From: Pseudomonas mandelii
GTDB taxonomy: Bacteria; Pseudomonadota; Gammaproteobacteria; Pseudomonadales; Pseudomonadaceae
Reading direction: 5' to 3'
Assembly (NCBI RefSeq): GCF_006438925.1
Contig: NZ_RCZA01000001.1
Span: forward strand, 186,001 to 250,000
Length of the DNA stretch: 64,000 bases
Shown here: positions 8,506 to 21,375 of the stretch, piece by piece
Layout of the letters: every line of letters begins with the position of its first letter
How positions within the stretch are numbered: position 1 is the first letter of the stretch
Notes under the pieces: generated by a model
The model's input: the letters and a program-made list of their open reading frames with translations, nothing else
Told to the model about the DNA's origin: nothing
Database searches by the model: none
Translations under genes and position numbers: made by a program

Positions 8506-10503
8506 TTAGTCTTCCAGCAGCTCTTCAGCCTGACCCAGGATGTTTTCCAGGGTGAAACCGAACTCTTCGAACAACGCAGGCGCAGGCGCCGACTCGCCGT
8601 AGGTGGTCATGCCGATCACGCGGCCTTCCAGGCCCACGTACTTGTACCAGTAGTCCGCGTGGGCGGCTTCGATGGCGATACGGGCGCTGACCTGCAACGG
8701 CAGAACCGCTTGCTTGTAGCCGGCGTCCTGAGCATCGAACACGCTGGTGCAAGGCATCGAAACAACACGCACTTTGCGACCCTGTTCGGTCAACTTGTCG
8801 TAAGCCTGAACCGCCAGACCCACTTCAGAACCGGTAGAGATCAGGATCAGCTCAGGCTCGCCGTCGCAGTCCTTCAACACGTAACCGCCACGGGCGATGT
8901 CGGCGATCTGGAACGCATTGCGGGTTTGGTGTTGCAGGTTCTGACGCGAGAAGATCAGCGCCGAAGGGCCGTCCTTGCGTTCCAGAGCCAGCTTCCAGCA
9001 CACCGCCGATTCAACGGCATCGGCTGGGCGCCAGGTGTCGAGGTTCGGCGTGCTGCGCAAGCTGGTCAGTTGCTCGATCGGCTGGTGAGTCGGGCCGTCT
9101 TCGCCCAGACCGATGGAGTCGTGGGTGTAGACGAACACGACACGCTGCTTCATCAGCGAGGCCATACGCACGGCGTTGCGGGCGTATTCCATGAACATCA
9201 GGAAGGTCGCGCCGTAAGGCACCAGACCGCCGTGCAGGGTCACGCCGTTCATGATCGCGCTCATGCCGAACTCGCGAACGCCGTAGTACATGTAGTTGCC
9301 GCTGGCGTCTTCAGCCGAAACACCTTTGCAACCTTTCCACAGGGTCAGGTTGGAACCGGCCAGGTCAGCGGAGCCGCCCAGCAGTTCAGGCAGCAACGGG
9401 CCGTAGGCATTCAATGCGTTCTGGCTGGCTTTACGGCTGGCGATGGTTTCGCCTTTGGCAGCGACTTCAGCAATATAAGCAGAGGCTTTTTCAGCGAAGT
9501 CTTCCGGCAGTTCGCCGCTCAGACGACGAATCAGCTCGTTGGCCAACTCAGGGAAAGCAGCAGAATAGGCAGCGAAACGCTGATCCCATTCGGCTTCGGC
9601 CGCGCGACCGGTTTCCTTGGCGTCCCACTCGGCGTAGATGTCGGCCGGGATTTCGAACGGACCGTGATTCCATTTCAGCGCAGCACGGGTCAGAGCGATT
9701 TCCGCGTCACCCAGTGGGGCGCCGTGGCAGTCTTCCTTGCCTTGCTTGTTCGGCGAACCGAAACCGATGGTGGTCTTGCAGCAGATCAGGGTTGGCTGAT
9801 CGCTTTTGCGCGCAGTTTCGATCGCGATCTTGATCTCTTCAGGATCGTGACCGTCGACGTTGCGGATGACCTGCCAGTTATAGGCTTCGAAACGCTTAGG
9901 CGTGTCGTCGGTGAACCAGCCTTCCACTTCGCCGTCGATGGAGATGCCATTGTCGTCGTAGAAAGCGATCAGCTTGCCCAGGCCCAACGTACCGGCCAGG
10001 GAGCCGACTTCGTGGGAAATGCCTTCCATCATGCAGCCATCACCCAGGAACACGTAGGTGTGGTGGTCGACAATGTTGTGGCCCGGACGGTTGAACTGCG
10101 CCGCCAGGATTTTTTCTGCCAGGGCAAAACCAACGGCGTTGGCCAGGCCTTGGCCCAGTGGACCGGTGGTGGTTTCAACGCCTGGGGTGTAGCCGAATTC
10201 CGGGTGACCCGGGGTACGGCTGTGCAGCTGGCGGAAGTTCTTCAGGTCTTCGATCGACAGATCGTAGCCGGTCAGGTGCAGCAGCGAGTAGATCAACATC
10301 GAACCGTGACCGTTGGACAGCACGAAGCGGTCACGGTCGGCGAACGATGGATTGCTCGGGTTGTGCTTCAGGTAGTCACGCCAAAGTACTTCGGCGATAT
10401 CCGCCATACCCATAGGGGCACCGGGATGGCCGCTGTTGGCTTTTTGCACGGCATCCATGCTGAGGGCACGAATGGCGTTGGCACGCTCACGACGGCTGGG
10501 CAT
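8506..10503 (-). CDS. tkt: Transketolase
   Basis: 665 residues, typical length. This thiamine-diphosphate enzyme of the non-oxidative pentose phosphate pathway moves two-carbon units between sugar phosphates. The ThDP-binding motif GDGCMMEG followed by [11 protein letters not shown] is present, as is the N-terminal [12 protein letters not shown]. The start at [18 protein letters not shown] (10503) is chosen over a longer in-frame start at 10707 because all known Tkt begin close to this, and GGAG lies upstream. It heads the tkt-epd-pgk series. Confidence 0.97.
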   Translation of the reverse strand: MPSRRERANAIRALSMDAVQKANSGHPGAPMGMADIAEVLWRDYLKHNPSNPSFADRDRFVLSNGHGSMLIYSLLHLTGYDLSIEDLKNFRQLHSRTPGHPEFGYTPGVETTTGPLGQGLANAVGFALAEKILAAQFNRPGHNIVDHHTYVFLGDGCMMEGISHEVGSLAGTLGLGKLIAFYDDNGISIDGEVEGWFTDDTPKRFEAYNWQVIRNVDGHDPEEIKIAIETARKSDQPTLICCKTTIGFGSPNKQGKEDCHGAPLGDAEIALTRAALKWNHGPFEIPADIYAEWDAKETGRAAEAEWDQRFAAYSAAFPELANELIRRLSGELPEDFAEKASAYIAEVAAKGETIASRKASQNALNAYGPLLPELLGGSADLAGSNLTLWKGCKGVSAEDASGNYMYYGVREFGMSAIMNGVTLHGGLVPYGATFLMFMEYARNAVRMASLMKQRVVFVYTHDSIGLGEDGPTHQPIEQLTSLRSTPNLDTWRPADAVESAVCWKLALERKDGPSALIFSRQNLQHQTRNAFQIADIARGGYVLKDCDGEPELILISTGSEVGLAVQAYDKLTEQGRKVRVVSMPCTSVFDAQDAGYKQAVLPLQVSARIAIEAAHADYWYKYVGLEGRVIGMTTYGESAPAPALFEEFGFTLENILGQAEELLED

Positions 10504-10695
10504 CGCTGTTCTCCTGGGGGCTGAATAAAACGAAACGGAAAAAAGGCGAGCATTTTCCCTCACCCACCCGCCTCGGGGCAATGACAGATAATCATCTGGA
10601 GGCGTTTTTCCGGTGGATGAAGTCGCATTCGCCTGGTGAAACCTTTCCGCTGACGACTTGTAGAGTGACCCTTTCCCCGAGAAGTGCCATCTATC

Positions 10696-10725
10696 GAGCA
10701 ATATCAAAACTTTTTGATATTGCTC
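10696..10725. promoter_or_regulatory. Perfect palindromic operator before the ArsR-methyltransferase/metK operon
   Basis: GAGCAATATCAAAA, CT, TTTTGATATTGCTC: two perfect 14-base arms with a 2-base spacer, 38 bases before the ATG at 10764. The size, symmetry and AT-rich core fit a winged-helix ArsR-type dimer site. It is the natural candidate for autoregulation by the adjacent regulator, and hence for control of metK. Confidence 0.7.
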
Positions 10726-10763
10726 TTGCGGTGTTTTCTGACCGTCACTAGACTGCTGGCCTT

Positions 10764-11759
10764 ATGAATTTACGTGTGCCTTCCATTCGACATGACGATT
10801 GCGATGAGCTGGCGGCCCTGTGCAAGGCCGGCGGCGATCCTCTGCGGCTGAATGTATTGCGCGCGCTGGCCAACGATTCGTTTGGCGTACTGGAGCTGGC
10901 GCAGATTTTTGGCATCGGCCAGTCCGGCATGAGTCATCACCTCAAGGTATTGGCCCAGGCCGCTCTGGTGGCGACGCGCCGTGAAGGCAACGCGATTTTC
11001 TACCGTCGCGCCCTGCCCCACACCGACCTGCTGGGCGGCAAACTGCACGCAGCCTTGCTGGAAGAAGTGGACAACCTGACCCTGCCTGCCGAGGTGCAGT
11101 CGCGGATCGCTCAGGTCCATGGGCAACGAGCGGCGGCCAGCCAGGACTTTTTCTCACGGGTCGCGGAGAAATTTCGCGCCCAGCAAGACTTGATCGCCGG
11201 TCTGCCGCAATACCGCGAAAGCGTGGTGGCATTGCTCGAGAAGCTGAGTTTCAGCGAAGGCGCCACGGCCATCGAAGTCGGCCCCGGCGACGGCGCATTT
11301 CTGCCGGAACTGGCGCGCCGCTTCACACAGGTCACGGCGCTGGACAACAGCCCGGCGATGCTCGAACTGGCGCGCCAGGTTTGCGAACGTGAAACGCTGG
11401 CTAACGTCAGCCTGCAACTGGCCGATGCATTGAACGGTGTCCGCCTCAAGGCTGACTGCGTTGTACTGAACATGGTGCTGCACCATTTCGCCGCGCCGGC
11501 CGAAGCACTCAAGCACATGGCCGACTTGCTGCAACCGGGCGGTAGCCTGCTCGTGACAGAGTTATGTAGCCACAACCAGAGTTGGGCCAGGGAGGCCTGC
11601 GGTGATCTATGGTTGGGGTTTGAACAGGACGATTTGGCCCGTTGGGCCACCGCTGCGGGACTCGTTCCCGGGGAAAGCCTCTATGTAGGCTTACGTAATG
11701 GTTTCCAGATCCAGGTCCGCCATTTTCAGCGACCGGCTGGCGACACTCACCATCGGTAA
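10764..11759 (+). CDS. ArsR-family regulator fused to a class I SAM-dependent methyltransferase
   Basis: 331 residues. The N-terminal 100 residues form an ArsR winged helix, with the recognition region around GQSGMSHHLKVL and the wing around ATRREGNAIFYRR. There is no CxC metal site of the classical ArsR type. Residues about 150-320 are a class I methyltransferase with the SAM-binding motif EVGPGDGAFLPEL and VLNMVLHHF. It lies 18 bases upstream of metK and reads with it. The sensible hypothesis is that the methyltransferase-like domain senses SAM or SAH and controls methionine-cycle genes, like SahR-type regulators. Whether it still transfers methyl groups is unknown. Confidence 0.88.
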   Translation: MNLRVPSIRHDDCDELAALCKAGGDPLRLNVLRALANDSFGVLELAQIFGIGQSGMSHHLKVLAQAALVATRREGNAIFYRRALPHTDLLGGKLHAALLEEVDNLTLPAEVQSRIAQVHGQRAAASQDFFSRVAEKFRAQQDLIAGLPQYRESVVALLEKLSFSEGATAIEVGPGDGAFLPELARRFTQVTALDNSPAMLELARQVCERETLANVSLQLADALNGVRLKADCVVLNMVLHHFAAPAEALKHMADLLQPGGSLLVTELCSHNQSWAREACGDLWLGFEQDDLARWATAAGLVPGESLYVGLRNGFQIQVRHFQRPAGDTHHR

Positions 11760-11777
11760 ATTCAGGAAAAAATCGAG

Positions 11778-14857
<3,080 letters not shown>

Positions 14858-14956
14858 CGGCCGGCGATGCCCGCCAACCCGGGAACCCAATGGTGTCGCT
14901 GGGCTCAAACACCCCATCGCCACATCGACCCGATCGCTTTTTCACATGGAGCTTTT

Positions 14957-15352
14957 ATGAAACTTCTTTCACCGCTCGCCCTGTTGACCCTTTGCAGCGT
15001 GCTGGCCGCTCCACTGATGGCCGCCGAAGAAGCTCCGGGCCTGACCGGCTGCGCCGCAAAGAAGCAGGGCTTTATCAACCAGATTGAACTGGCCAAGTCT
15101 CACGGTAACGCCGATCAGCAGGCAGGCCTTGAAACGGCCCTGAGCGAAGTCACTGCTCATTGCACCGACGCGTCCCTGAAGAAAGAACGGGAGAACAAGG
15201 TGCTCGACGCCAAGCACGACGTCAGCAAGCGTCAGGCTGACCTCGACAAGGCCATGAACAAAGGCGACGCCGAGAAGATCAACAAGCGCAAAGACAAACT
15301 CGCCGAGTCCCGCAAGGAGCTGCAGGACGCACTCGATGAGCTGGATAAGTAA
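14957..15352 (+). CDS. DUF1090 family periplasmic protein (YqjC-like)
   Basis: 131 residues with a cleavable signal peptide (about 1-22, ending PLMAAEE). The mature part has two Cys (GCAAKK and AHCTD) that can form a disulfide, then a long Lys/Glu/Asp-rich helix with coiled-coil character up to ELDK. This is the DUF1090 (YqjC) pattern. GGAG precedes the ATG. It lies between ligB and a convergent cytochrome gene and is probably monocistronic. No biochemical function is established. Confidence 0.85.
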   Translation: MKLLSPLALLTLCSVLAAPLMAAEEAPGLTGCAAKKQGFINQIELAKSHGNADQQAGLETALSEVTAHCTDASLKKERENKVLDAKHDVSKRQADLDKAMNKGDAEKINKRKDKLAESRKELQDALDELDK

Positions 15353-15367
15353 GGATCAGTTCAGGAC

Positions 15368-15817
15368 TCAATGATCCCGGAACTCTTTATGGCAAGCACT
15401 GCAGGCATCTTCGACCTTCTGCACCGCCGGCCCAAGGTTACTGGCCTTGTAAGGCTGAACCTTGCTGGCAATCACCAATTCACCGGTGGCGACTTCAAGG
15501 GTGCGGGCCATGTCCTGGAAGTGTTCCTGTTTCTGCCAGACATCGCTCTTGGCGCTGGTGTGATCTTCTTCGCGCACCTGCGGAAAATGTTTCCAGGGTT
15601 CACGGGACAACGCATCGAGCTTCACGGCACCGTCAGCGAATTTCGGGCCGTCGAACGGAATGCGACCACGCAACATGCCGCCCAGGTCTTCGCCGGTCTT
15701 GAGCATTTGCTTGAAGATCGCCTTGCGCTGGCCCAGCGGCGAGTTGGGATCGACACCACCGCAGGCGGACAACGCCAGGCAGGCCAGCAATACAACAGAC
15801 AGTCTTTTAAGAGTCAT
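15368..15817 (-). CDS. Cytochrome c'-type heme lipoprotein
   Basis: 149 residues. The lipobox LSAC gives a lipidated Cys 19, so the protein is membrane-anchored in the periplasm. The C-terminal heme-binding CSACH (139-143) with a four-helix-bundle-like body and an IFKQM segment fits the cytochrome c'/c556 family, in which heme sits near the C-terminus. Such proteins bind NO or transfer electrons. Function here is inferred only from the fold family. It converges with the DUF1090 gene, 15 bases apart. Confidence 0.88.
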   Translation of the reverse strand: MTLKRLSVVLLACLALSACGGVDPNSPLGQRKAIFKQMLKTGEDLGGMLRGRIPFDGPKFADGAVKLDALSREPWKHFPQVREEDHTSAKSDVWQKQEHFQDMARTLEVATGELVIASKVQPYKASNLGPAVQKVEDACSACHKEFRDH

Positions 15818-15944
15818 GGTGGCTTCAGGTCACGGGAAACGGCGGCCAGTATCCTCGTGTCATCGGCAAAGACCAATAGCCCTATTAACAATACGGGTTG
15901 TTTGAGCGCATGAGCACTCAGGCAACCGACAAAGGAATTACTCC

Positions 15945-17117
15945 ATGAACAGCCGTTTCAAGGCATGGCGTCACCACCTCGCCTGGACCCTTCCGATGGT
16001 GGCCGTGCTTGCGGGCTGCACCGGTGGCGACAACAACACACCAAAAACCCACGCCCTGGCGACCTACTCCAGCGCCACGTGGGAAGCACTTCCGACGGTG
16101 TCCGACGACGACCTGGTCGCCGGCTTCGGTTCGTGGCGCAGCGCCTGTACCCGACTCAAAGCCGACCCGGTGTGGGGCTCGACATGTGCGGCTGCCACCA
16201 ACGTGCCGCAAACCGCCAGCGACATTCGTGGCTTCCTCAAGCAGAACCTCGACGTCTACGGATTGCGCGCCGCCAATGACAATCCCAACGGCTTGATCAC
16301 CGGCTATTACGAGCCGGTCTACCCCGGCAGCCTGACCCAGACCGAAGTGGCAAACATCCCGGTGTACGGTGTGCCCGAGGACATGATCATCGTCTCGCTG
16401 GACAGCATTTATCCGGAACTCAAAGGCAAACGCCTGCGCGGACGACTCGAAGGTCGCGTGCTCAAGCCTTACGACGATGCGGCCAGCATTGAAACCAAAG
16501 GGGTCAAGGCACCGGTTGTTGCCTGGCTGACCGATCCGATGAACCTGCAATTCCTGCAAATCCAGGGTTCGGGTCGTATCCAGCTCGACGATGGCCGCCA
16601 GTTGCGCATCGCGTATGCCGACCAGAACGGTCACCCGTATCGACCGATCGGCCGCTGGCTGGTGGACCAGGGCGAGCTGAAAAAAGAAGAAGTGACCATG
16701 GGCGCCATCAGCAATTGGGCCAAGGCCAATCCGACGCGCATTCCGGAACTGCTGGGCAGCAACCCCAGCTACGTATTCTTCACCCGCAATCCGGACAGCA
16801 ACGAAGGACCTCGCGGCTCGTTGAACGTACCGCTGACCGCCGGCTACAGCGCGGCGGTGGATCGCAAAGTGATTCCGCTGGGCAGTCTGTTGTGGTTATC
16901 GACCACTAAACCGGACGGTACCGCACTGGTACGCCCGGTTGCCGCTCAGGACACCGGCGGCGCAATTGCCGGCGAAGTCCGTGCAGACCTGTTCTGGGGC
17001 ACGGGCGATGCGGCCGGGCAATTGGCCGGCGACATGAAACAGCAGGGACAGATCTGGATGCTATGGCCTAAAGGCGCAGCCCTGCCTCAAGTGCCTCAGG
17101 TGACCGACAAGCTTTAA
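15945..17117 (+). CDS. mltA: Membrane-bound lytic murein transglycosylase A
   Basis: 390 residues, a lipoprotein with lipobox VLAGC (Cys 25). MltA cleaves peptidoglycan glycan strands to 1,6-anhydro products from the inner face of the outer membrane. Motifs: GYYEPVYPGS near residue 122, QIQGSGRI, and the catalytic-Asp region AAQDTGGAI followed by RADLFWG. The length is normal for MltA. AAGGAAT precedes the ATG. It has no obvious operon partners. Confidence 0.96.
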   Translation: MNSRFKAWRHHLAWTLPMVAVLAGCTGGDNNTPKTHALATYSSATWEALPTVSDDDLVAGFGSWRSACTRLKADPVWGSTCAAATNVPQTASDIRGFLKQNLDVYGLRAANDNPNGLITGYYEPVYPGSLTQTEVANIPVYGVPEDMIIVSLDSIYPELKGKRLRGRLEGRVLKPYDDAASIETKGVKAPVVAWLTDPMNLQFLQIQGSGRIQLDDGRQLRIAYADQNGHPYRPIGRWLVDQGELKKEEVTMGAISNWAKANPTRIPELLGSNPSYVFFTRNPDSNEGPRGSLNVPLTAGYSAAVDRKVIPLGSLLWLSTTKPDGTALVRPVAAQDTGGAIAGEVRADLFWGTGDAAGQLAGDMKQQGQIWMLWPKGAALPQVPQVTDKL

Positions 17118-17118
17118 A

Positions 17119-17220
17119 GTCAAAAGACCGTAGGCTCCTACATGATCAGGTTCGCCGCAAAATCGCGGATGAGCATCGATCCTGTAGGAGCTGGCGAAGC
17201 CTGCGATCTTTTGATCTGGC
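17119..17220. repeat. Degenerate and single copies of the TGTAGGAGCTG repeat
   Basis: A clear unit TGTAGGAGCTGGCGAAGCC followed by TGCGATCTTTTGATC occupies 17183-17219. A degenerate inverse unit (AAAAGACCGTAGGCTCCTACA) lies at about 17122-17142. They sit between mltA and the convergent MAPEG gene. Confidence 0.65.
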
Positions 17221-17222
17221 TC

Positions 17223-17606
17223 TTAAACAGAAACCACAAAGAAACTGACGATCAACCCCAGCCCCACCAGCCACATCAGCGACCGCAAAATCGCCCAGTC
17301 CGCCAAGTAGCAAATGATGTACAGCAGCCGACTGGTGATGAACAACACCGCCAGCACGTTGATCGTCACCAGTTCGGCATTGCCGGCCAGGTGCGCGACG
17401 ATCACCGCCGCCGCGAACGCGGGAGTCACTTCAAAACTGTTCAGATGCGCCGCATACGCGCGTCGGCCCAAACCATTCAGTGACTCGAGAAAGTCACGGG
17501 GGTCATGGTTGTCTTTCGGCCTGAACCCGCCACTGACCCTGGCGATGCTCGTGCAGATATAGGGCAGGAAAATCGCGATCAAAATGCACCACAGAGCAAC
17601 CGTCAT
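17223..17606 (-). CDS. MAPEG family inner-membrane protein
   Basis: 127 residues with about four hydrophobic segments (roughly 3-20, 62-80, 84-102 and 108-126). The internal GLGRRAYAAHLNSFEVTPAFAA matches the conserved E/N-containing segment of the MAPEG superfamily (membrane-associated eicosanoid and glutathione metabolism proteins). Bacterial members of this short type have no assigned substrate. It ends inside a repeat region and is followed upstream, 40 bases away, by an EamA transporter gene in the same direction. Confidence 0.88.
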   Translation of the reverse strand: MTVALWCILIAIFLPYICTSIARVSGGFRPKDNHDPRDFLESLNGLGRRAYAAHLNSFEVTPAFAAAVIVAHLAGNAELVTINVLAVLFITSRLLYIICYLADWAILRSLMWLVGLGLIVSFFVVSV

Positions 17607-17646
17607 AACGCAATCCCTTCTTCAAGTTTCAAGAGTCGAGCTCCAG

Positions 17647-18480
17647 TCAAAACTTCATCACCAGCATGCCGATCAGCACCAGCCCACAAGCTAAGAGCCG
17701 CGGCCTGCCGAAAGGTTCTTTCAGGTAACGCATGCCGAACAGCACCACCAGGATCACGCTGATCTCGCGCAATGCCGCCGCTTCGGCAATCGAGCCCAGC
17801 TGCATGGCCCACAGCACCAGAGCGTAGCTGAACAACACGCAAAACCCGACCGCCAAGCCCAGTCGCCACTGTTCACGCCAGAACAACATGAAGGCCGATC
17901 GTTTACGCACCAGCGCCAGTAACGGGAACGGCCAGGCGCTGAGCAACGTGACCCACACCAGGTAATCCAGCGGATGCGACCAGCGCCGCAACGCCTGGCC
18001 ATCGATGAAGGTGTAGCAGCCGATGCACAGGCCGATCAACGCCACCACCGGTAGCATCGACCATGGCAATCGCGCACCGCCGCCGCCCTGCCAGAGCAGG
18101 CAAAGCATGCCGAACGGGATCAACAGAATCCCGAAGATCTGCTGGTTCGTCAGCACTTCTCCGGCAAAAATCAGCGTCAGTGCCAGCACCACCAGTGGCG
18201 ACAAGCCACGCATCAGCGGATAGACCAGCCCGAGATCACCGACCCTATAGGCCTGGATCAGCAAATAGCGATAGAGCAATTCAAACGCCGCCGACGCCAG
18301 AATCCACGGCCAGAGGTCCAGGGGTGGCAACGCCACGAACGGCAGCATCAGCACGACAAACAGCATTGCAACGCTGTCCATGCAGGCCACCACCAGCAGC
18401 CGTTCCGCACTGAATTTGATCAGGGTATTCCACGCCGCGTGCAACAGCGCCGCTACTAACACCAGTGCTGTTGCAAGCAC
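17647..18480 (-). CDS. EamA/DMT superfamily transporter
   Basis: 277 residues, about ten predicted membrane helices arranged as two EamA repeats (roughly 1-135 and 145-277). The signature stretches VYPLMRGLSPLVVL and the terminal LKEPFGRPRLLACGLVLIGML are typical of drug/metabolite transporters. The substrate cannot be read from sequence. The protein starts MLATALVLVAALLHAAWNTLIK, the normal DMT first helix. The gene is divergent from the MFS gene beyond a repeat block. Confidence 0.9.
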   Translation of the reverse strand: MLATALVLVAALLHAAWNTLIKFSAERLLVVACMDSVAMLFVVLMLPFVALPPLDLWPWILASAAFELLYRYLLIQAYRVGDLGLVYPLMRGLSPLVVLALTLIFAGEVLTNQQIFGILLIPFGMLCLLWQGGGGARLPWSMLPVVALIGLCIGCYTFIDGQALRRWSHPLDYLVWVTLLSAWPFPLLALVRKRSAFMLFWREQWRLGLAVGFCVLFSYALVLWAMQLGSIAEAAALREISVILVVLFGMRYLKEPFGRPRLLACGLVLIGMLVMKF

Positions 18481-18508
18481 GGCACACTCCTTATTTTGTC
18501 CCGCCCTC

Positions 18509-18603
18509 TGTAGGAGCTGTCGAGTGAAACGAGGCTGCGATCTTTTGCTCCTGGAAAATCAAGATCAAAAGATCGCAGCCTCGTTTCACTCGACAGCTCC
18601 TAC
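18509..18603. repeat. Palindromic repeat (TGTAGGAGCTG/GATCTTTTG family)
   Basis: Outer arms TGTAGGAGCTGTCGAGTGAA and its inverse, with inner GATCTTTTG and CAAAAGATC cores. This sub-variant carries GTCGAGTGAAACGAGG, shared with the left arm of the copy at 8380. It lies between divergent EamA and MFS genes; the rest of this 309-base gap shows no further element. Confidence 0.8.
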
Positions 18604-18789
18604 GGAGTTCAGCTGGATAATTGATTCGCCATATGTCAGCAGCTGTTTATACTGCAAGCGACCACGCCGCACTCAGTTGCGCACAGACTAATTCCAATAA
18701 TTTCTGCCACCGCCCGCTCTCGTCGAGAACGGGCGTCGGCATGCGTATGCCTGATCAGAGCGTCAAGACTACCGACAGAGACCTTGCGC

Positions 18790-19959
18790 ATGCCACTCGC
18801 CTTGCTTGCCCTCGCTGTTGCCGCGTTCGGCATCGGCACCACTGAATTCGTCATCATGGGCTTGCTGCCCGATGTCGCCCGCGACCTTGCCGTCAGCATC
18901 CCCCACGCGGGTCTGCTGATCACCGGCTACGCCCTGGGTGTGGTGTTCGGTGCGCCGATCCTCGCGGTCGGCACCGCCAACATGCCGCGCAAAGCCACGC
19001 TGCTGGGCATGACCCTGATGTTCATCCTCGGCAACATTCTCTGCGCCCTGGCGCCGAACTACGCCACGCTGATGGCCGCACGAGTGGTCACCGCGCTCTG
19101 CCATGGTGCGTTCTTCGGCATCGGTTCGGTGGTTGCCGCCGGTTTGGTGGCACCGAACAAACGCGCCCAGGCGATTGCCATGATGTTCACCGGCCTGACC
19201 CTGGCCAACGTGCTGGGCGTGCCATTGGGCACTGCGCTCGGGCAATACGCAGGCTGGCGCTCGACGTTCTGGGCGGTGTCGGTGATCGGTGTGATCGCGG
19301 CTATCGCGCAATGGGTCTGGTTGCCGAAGGACATCGCCATGGACAAGGCCAACCTCGCCAGCGAGTTCAAAGTACTGGGCAAGGTCAACGTTCTGTTGGC
19401 CCTGGGCATGAGCGTGCTGGCGTCGACCAGCCTGTTCAGCGTCTTCACTTACATTGCCCCCATCCTGCAAGACATCACCGGGGTCAGCCCGCATGGCGTG
19501 ACCATCATGTTGCTGCTATTCGGGGTCGGACTGACCGCAGGCAGCATGCTCGGCGGTCGCCTGGCTGACAGTCGATTGCTGCCGTCGCTGGTGGGTATGG
19601 CGCTGGCCGTGCTGGTCGTGCTGGCCGCGTTCACACAGACCAGCCACTCGGTGATTCCAGCCGCAATCACCCTAGTGTTGTGGGGCATCTTCGCCTTTGC
19701 CCTGTGCCCAATTTTGCAACTGCTAATCATCGATCAGGCCCATGAAGCGCCGAATCTAGGCTCAACGTTGAACCAGAGCGCGTTCAACCTCGGCAACGCG
19801 GCGGGGGCGTGGATTGGTGGATTGGTCGTTGCCAGCGGCGCGGATCTGGCGGACTTGCCGTGGACCGGCGCGCTGGTCAGTGGCTTGACGGTGCTGACGG
19901 CGCTTTTCTACATCTATCTGCAACGTCGCGGTGCTGCTGCGGTCAATGTGTCCGGCTGA
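18790..19959 (+). CDS. MFS transporter (AraJ-like efflux family)
   Basis: 389 residues, 12 predicted helices. The N-terminal motif FGIGTTEFVIMGLLPDVA and the later GYALGVVFGAP are typical of the DHA1 AraJ/YdhP-type sugar or drug efflux branch. The ATG at 18790 is chosen; a TTG two codons earlier is possible and neither has a strong ribosome site. The substrate is unknown. It is followed by a REP pair and then the antiporter gene, so it is probably transcribed alone. Confidence 0.9.
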   Translation: MPLALLALAVAAFGIGTTEFVIMGLLPDVARDLAVSIPHAGLLITGYALGVVFGAPILAVGTANMPRKATLLGMTLMFILGNILCALAPNYATLMAARVVTALCHGAFFGIGSVVAAGLVAPNKRAQAIAMMFTGLTLANVLGVPLGTALGQYAGWRSTFWAVSVIGVIAAIAQWVWLPKDIAMDKANLASEFKVLGKVNVLLALGMSVLASTSLFSVFTYIAPILQDITGVSPHGVTIMLLLFGVGLTAGSMLGGRLADSRLLPSLVGMALAVLVVLAAFTQTSHSVIPAAITLVLWGIFAFALCPILQLLIIDQAHEAPNLGSTLNQSAFNLGNAAGAWIGGLVVASGADLADLPWTGALVSGLTVLTALFYIYLQRRGAAAVNVSG

Positions 19960-19981
19960 TAGCTGCATCGCCCATGACATT

Positions 19982-20052
19982 GCCTTCGCGAGCAGGCTCG
20001 CTCCCACATAGGCAGCGTATCCCCCCTGTGGGAGCGAGCCTGCTCGCGAAGA
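19982..20052. repeat. Paired REP palindrome (GGAGCGAGCCTGCTCGCGAA)
   Basis: Two inverted REP units, TTCGCGAGCAGGCTCGCTCC then GGAGCGAGCCTGCTCGCGAA, separated by about 27 bases, between the MFS and antiporter genes. Confidence 0.9.
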
Positions 20053-20109
20053 AGCTGACTCGGTGTATCTGCCCAACCTCTATCAACCACCTCATCCCAA
20101 GGACCCCGG

Positions 20110-21375
20110 ATGCTTGAACTTGTCGCTGCGTTTATCTGCCTCACCACGCTCCTCACCTACGTGAATTTCCGCTTCATCGGCCTGCCCCCGACCATCGGCG
20201 TCATGGTCACCGCGCTGATGTTTTCCCTGTTGTTGCAAGGCTTGAGTTTCATTGGCTACCCCGGTCTCGAAGAACGTGTGCAACAGCTGATCGGCCAGAT
20301 CGACTTCGGCGATCTGCTGATGAACTGGATGCTGTCCTTCCTGCTGTTTGCCGGCGCCCTGCACGTCAACCTGAATGACCTGCGCAGCTATCGCTGGCCC
20401 ATCGGTTTGCTGGCGACTTTCGGAGTATTGATCGCCACCGCGGTGATCGGCAGCCTCGCCTATTACATTTTTGCCCTGTTCGGCTGGCACGTAAGCTTCT
20501 TGTATTGCCTGCTGTTCGGCGCGCTGATTTCCCCCACCGACCCGATCGCGGTCCTCGGCGTACTGCGGACCGCCAACGCCTCCAAGCCCCTGAAAACCAC
20601 CATCGTCGGCGAATCGCTGTTCAACGATGGCACCGCCGTGGTGGTGTTCACCGTGTTGCTGGGCATCGCGCAACTCGGCGAAACCCCGACGGTCGGCGCC
20701 ACGGCCATGCTGTTCGCCCACGAGGCGATTGGCGGCGTACTGTTTGGTGGGCTGATCGGTTACCTGGTGTACCTGATGATCAAGAGCATCGAACAACACC
20801 AGATCGAGGTGATGCTGACCCTGGCGCTGGTCATCGGCGGCTCGGCCATGGCGTCGGAACTGCACGTCTCCGCTCCGATCGCGATGGTGGTCGCCGGCCT
20901 GATCATCGGCAACCTGGGCCGCAACCTGGCGATGAACGACATGACCCGAAAGTACCTGGACGGCTTCTGGGAATTGCTCGATGACATGCTCAACGCGCTG
21001 CTATTCGCTCTGATCGGCATGGAGTTGTTGCTGCTGCCGTTCAACTGGTTGCACGTGCTGGCGGCGAGTTTGCTGGCGCTGGCGATTCTGCTCTCGCGCC
21101 TGCTGACGGTGGCGCCGGCCATCGTGCTGCTGCGGCGCTGGCGCACAGTGCCGCGGGGGACGATCCGGATTCTGACCTGGGGTGGTTTGCGCGGGGGTGT
21201 TTCGGTGGCGCTGGCCCTGGCCTTGCCGCTGGGTCCGGAGCGCGACTTGCTGCTGAGCATCACCTACATCGTGGTGCTGTCGTCGATCCTGTTGCAGGGC
21301 TTGAGCATCGGCAAACTGGTCAAGCACGTGACCAAGGACGAGCCTGCGCCAGCGGCACAGGGCGAGCATCACTGA
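20110..21375 (+). CDS. NhaP-type sodium/proton antiporter (CPA1 family)
   Basis: 421 residues with about 12 membrane helices. The CPA1 hallmarks are present: ISPTDPIAVLGVL, and the ion-binding GESLFNDGTAVVVF with the conserved Asn-Asp pair. A GGLRGGVSVALALALP helix follows. Such carriers exchange Na+ or K+ for protons in pH and salt homeostasis. The short hydrophilic C-terminus (about 20 residues) rules out the long-tail subtype. The stop codon abuts the stop of the converging FNT gene with no bases between. Confidence 0.93.
   Translation: MLELVAAFICLTTLLTYVNFRFIGLPPTIGVMVTALMFSLLLQGLSFIGYPGLEERVQQLIGQIDFGDLLMNWMLSFLLFAGALHVNLNDLRSYRWPIGLLATFGVLIATAVIGSLAYYIFALFGWHVSFLYCLLFGALISPTDPIAVLGVLRTANASKPLKTTIVGESLFNDGTAVVVFTVLLGIAQLGETPTVGATAMLFAHEAIGGVLFGGLIGYLVYLMIKSIEQHQIEVMLTLALVIGGSAMASELHVSAPIAMVVAGLIIGNLGRNLAMNDMTRKYLDGFWELLDDMLNALLFALIGMELLLLPFNWLHVLAASLLALAILLSRLLTVAPAIVLLRRWRTVPRGTIRILTWGGLRGGVSVALALALPLGPERDLLLSITYIVVLSSILLQGLSIGKLVKHVTKDEPAPAAQGEHH

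Noticed and set aside
10504..10707. Long N-terminal extension of transketolase
   Set aside because: Family members start at [11 protein letters not shown]; the extension overlaps the promoter region of the divergent regulator gene.
16715..16909. Frames antisense to or overlapping mltA, metK, chpA and other large genes
   Set aside because: They follow the third-codon GC bias of the real gene in another frame and have no ribosome sites or homology.
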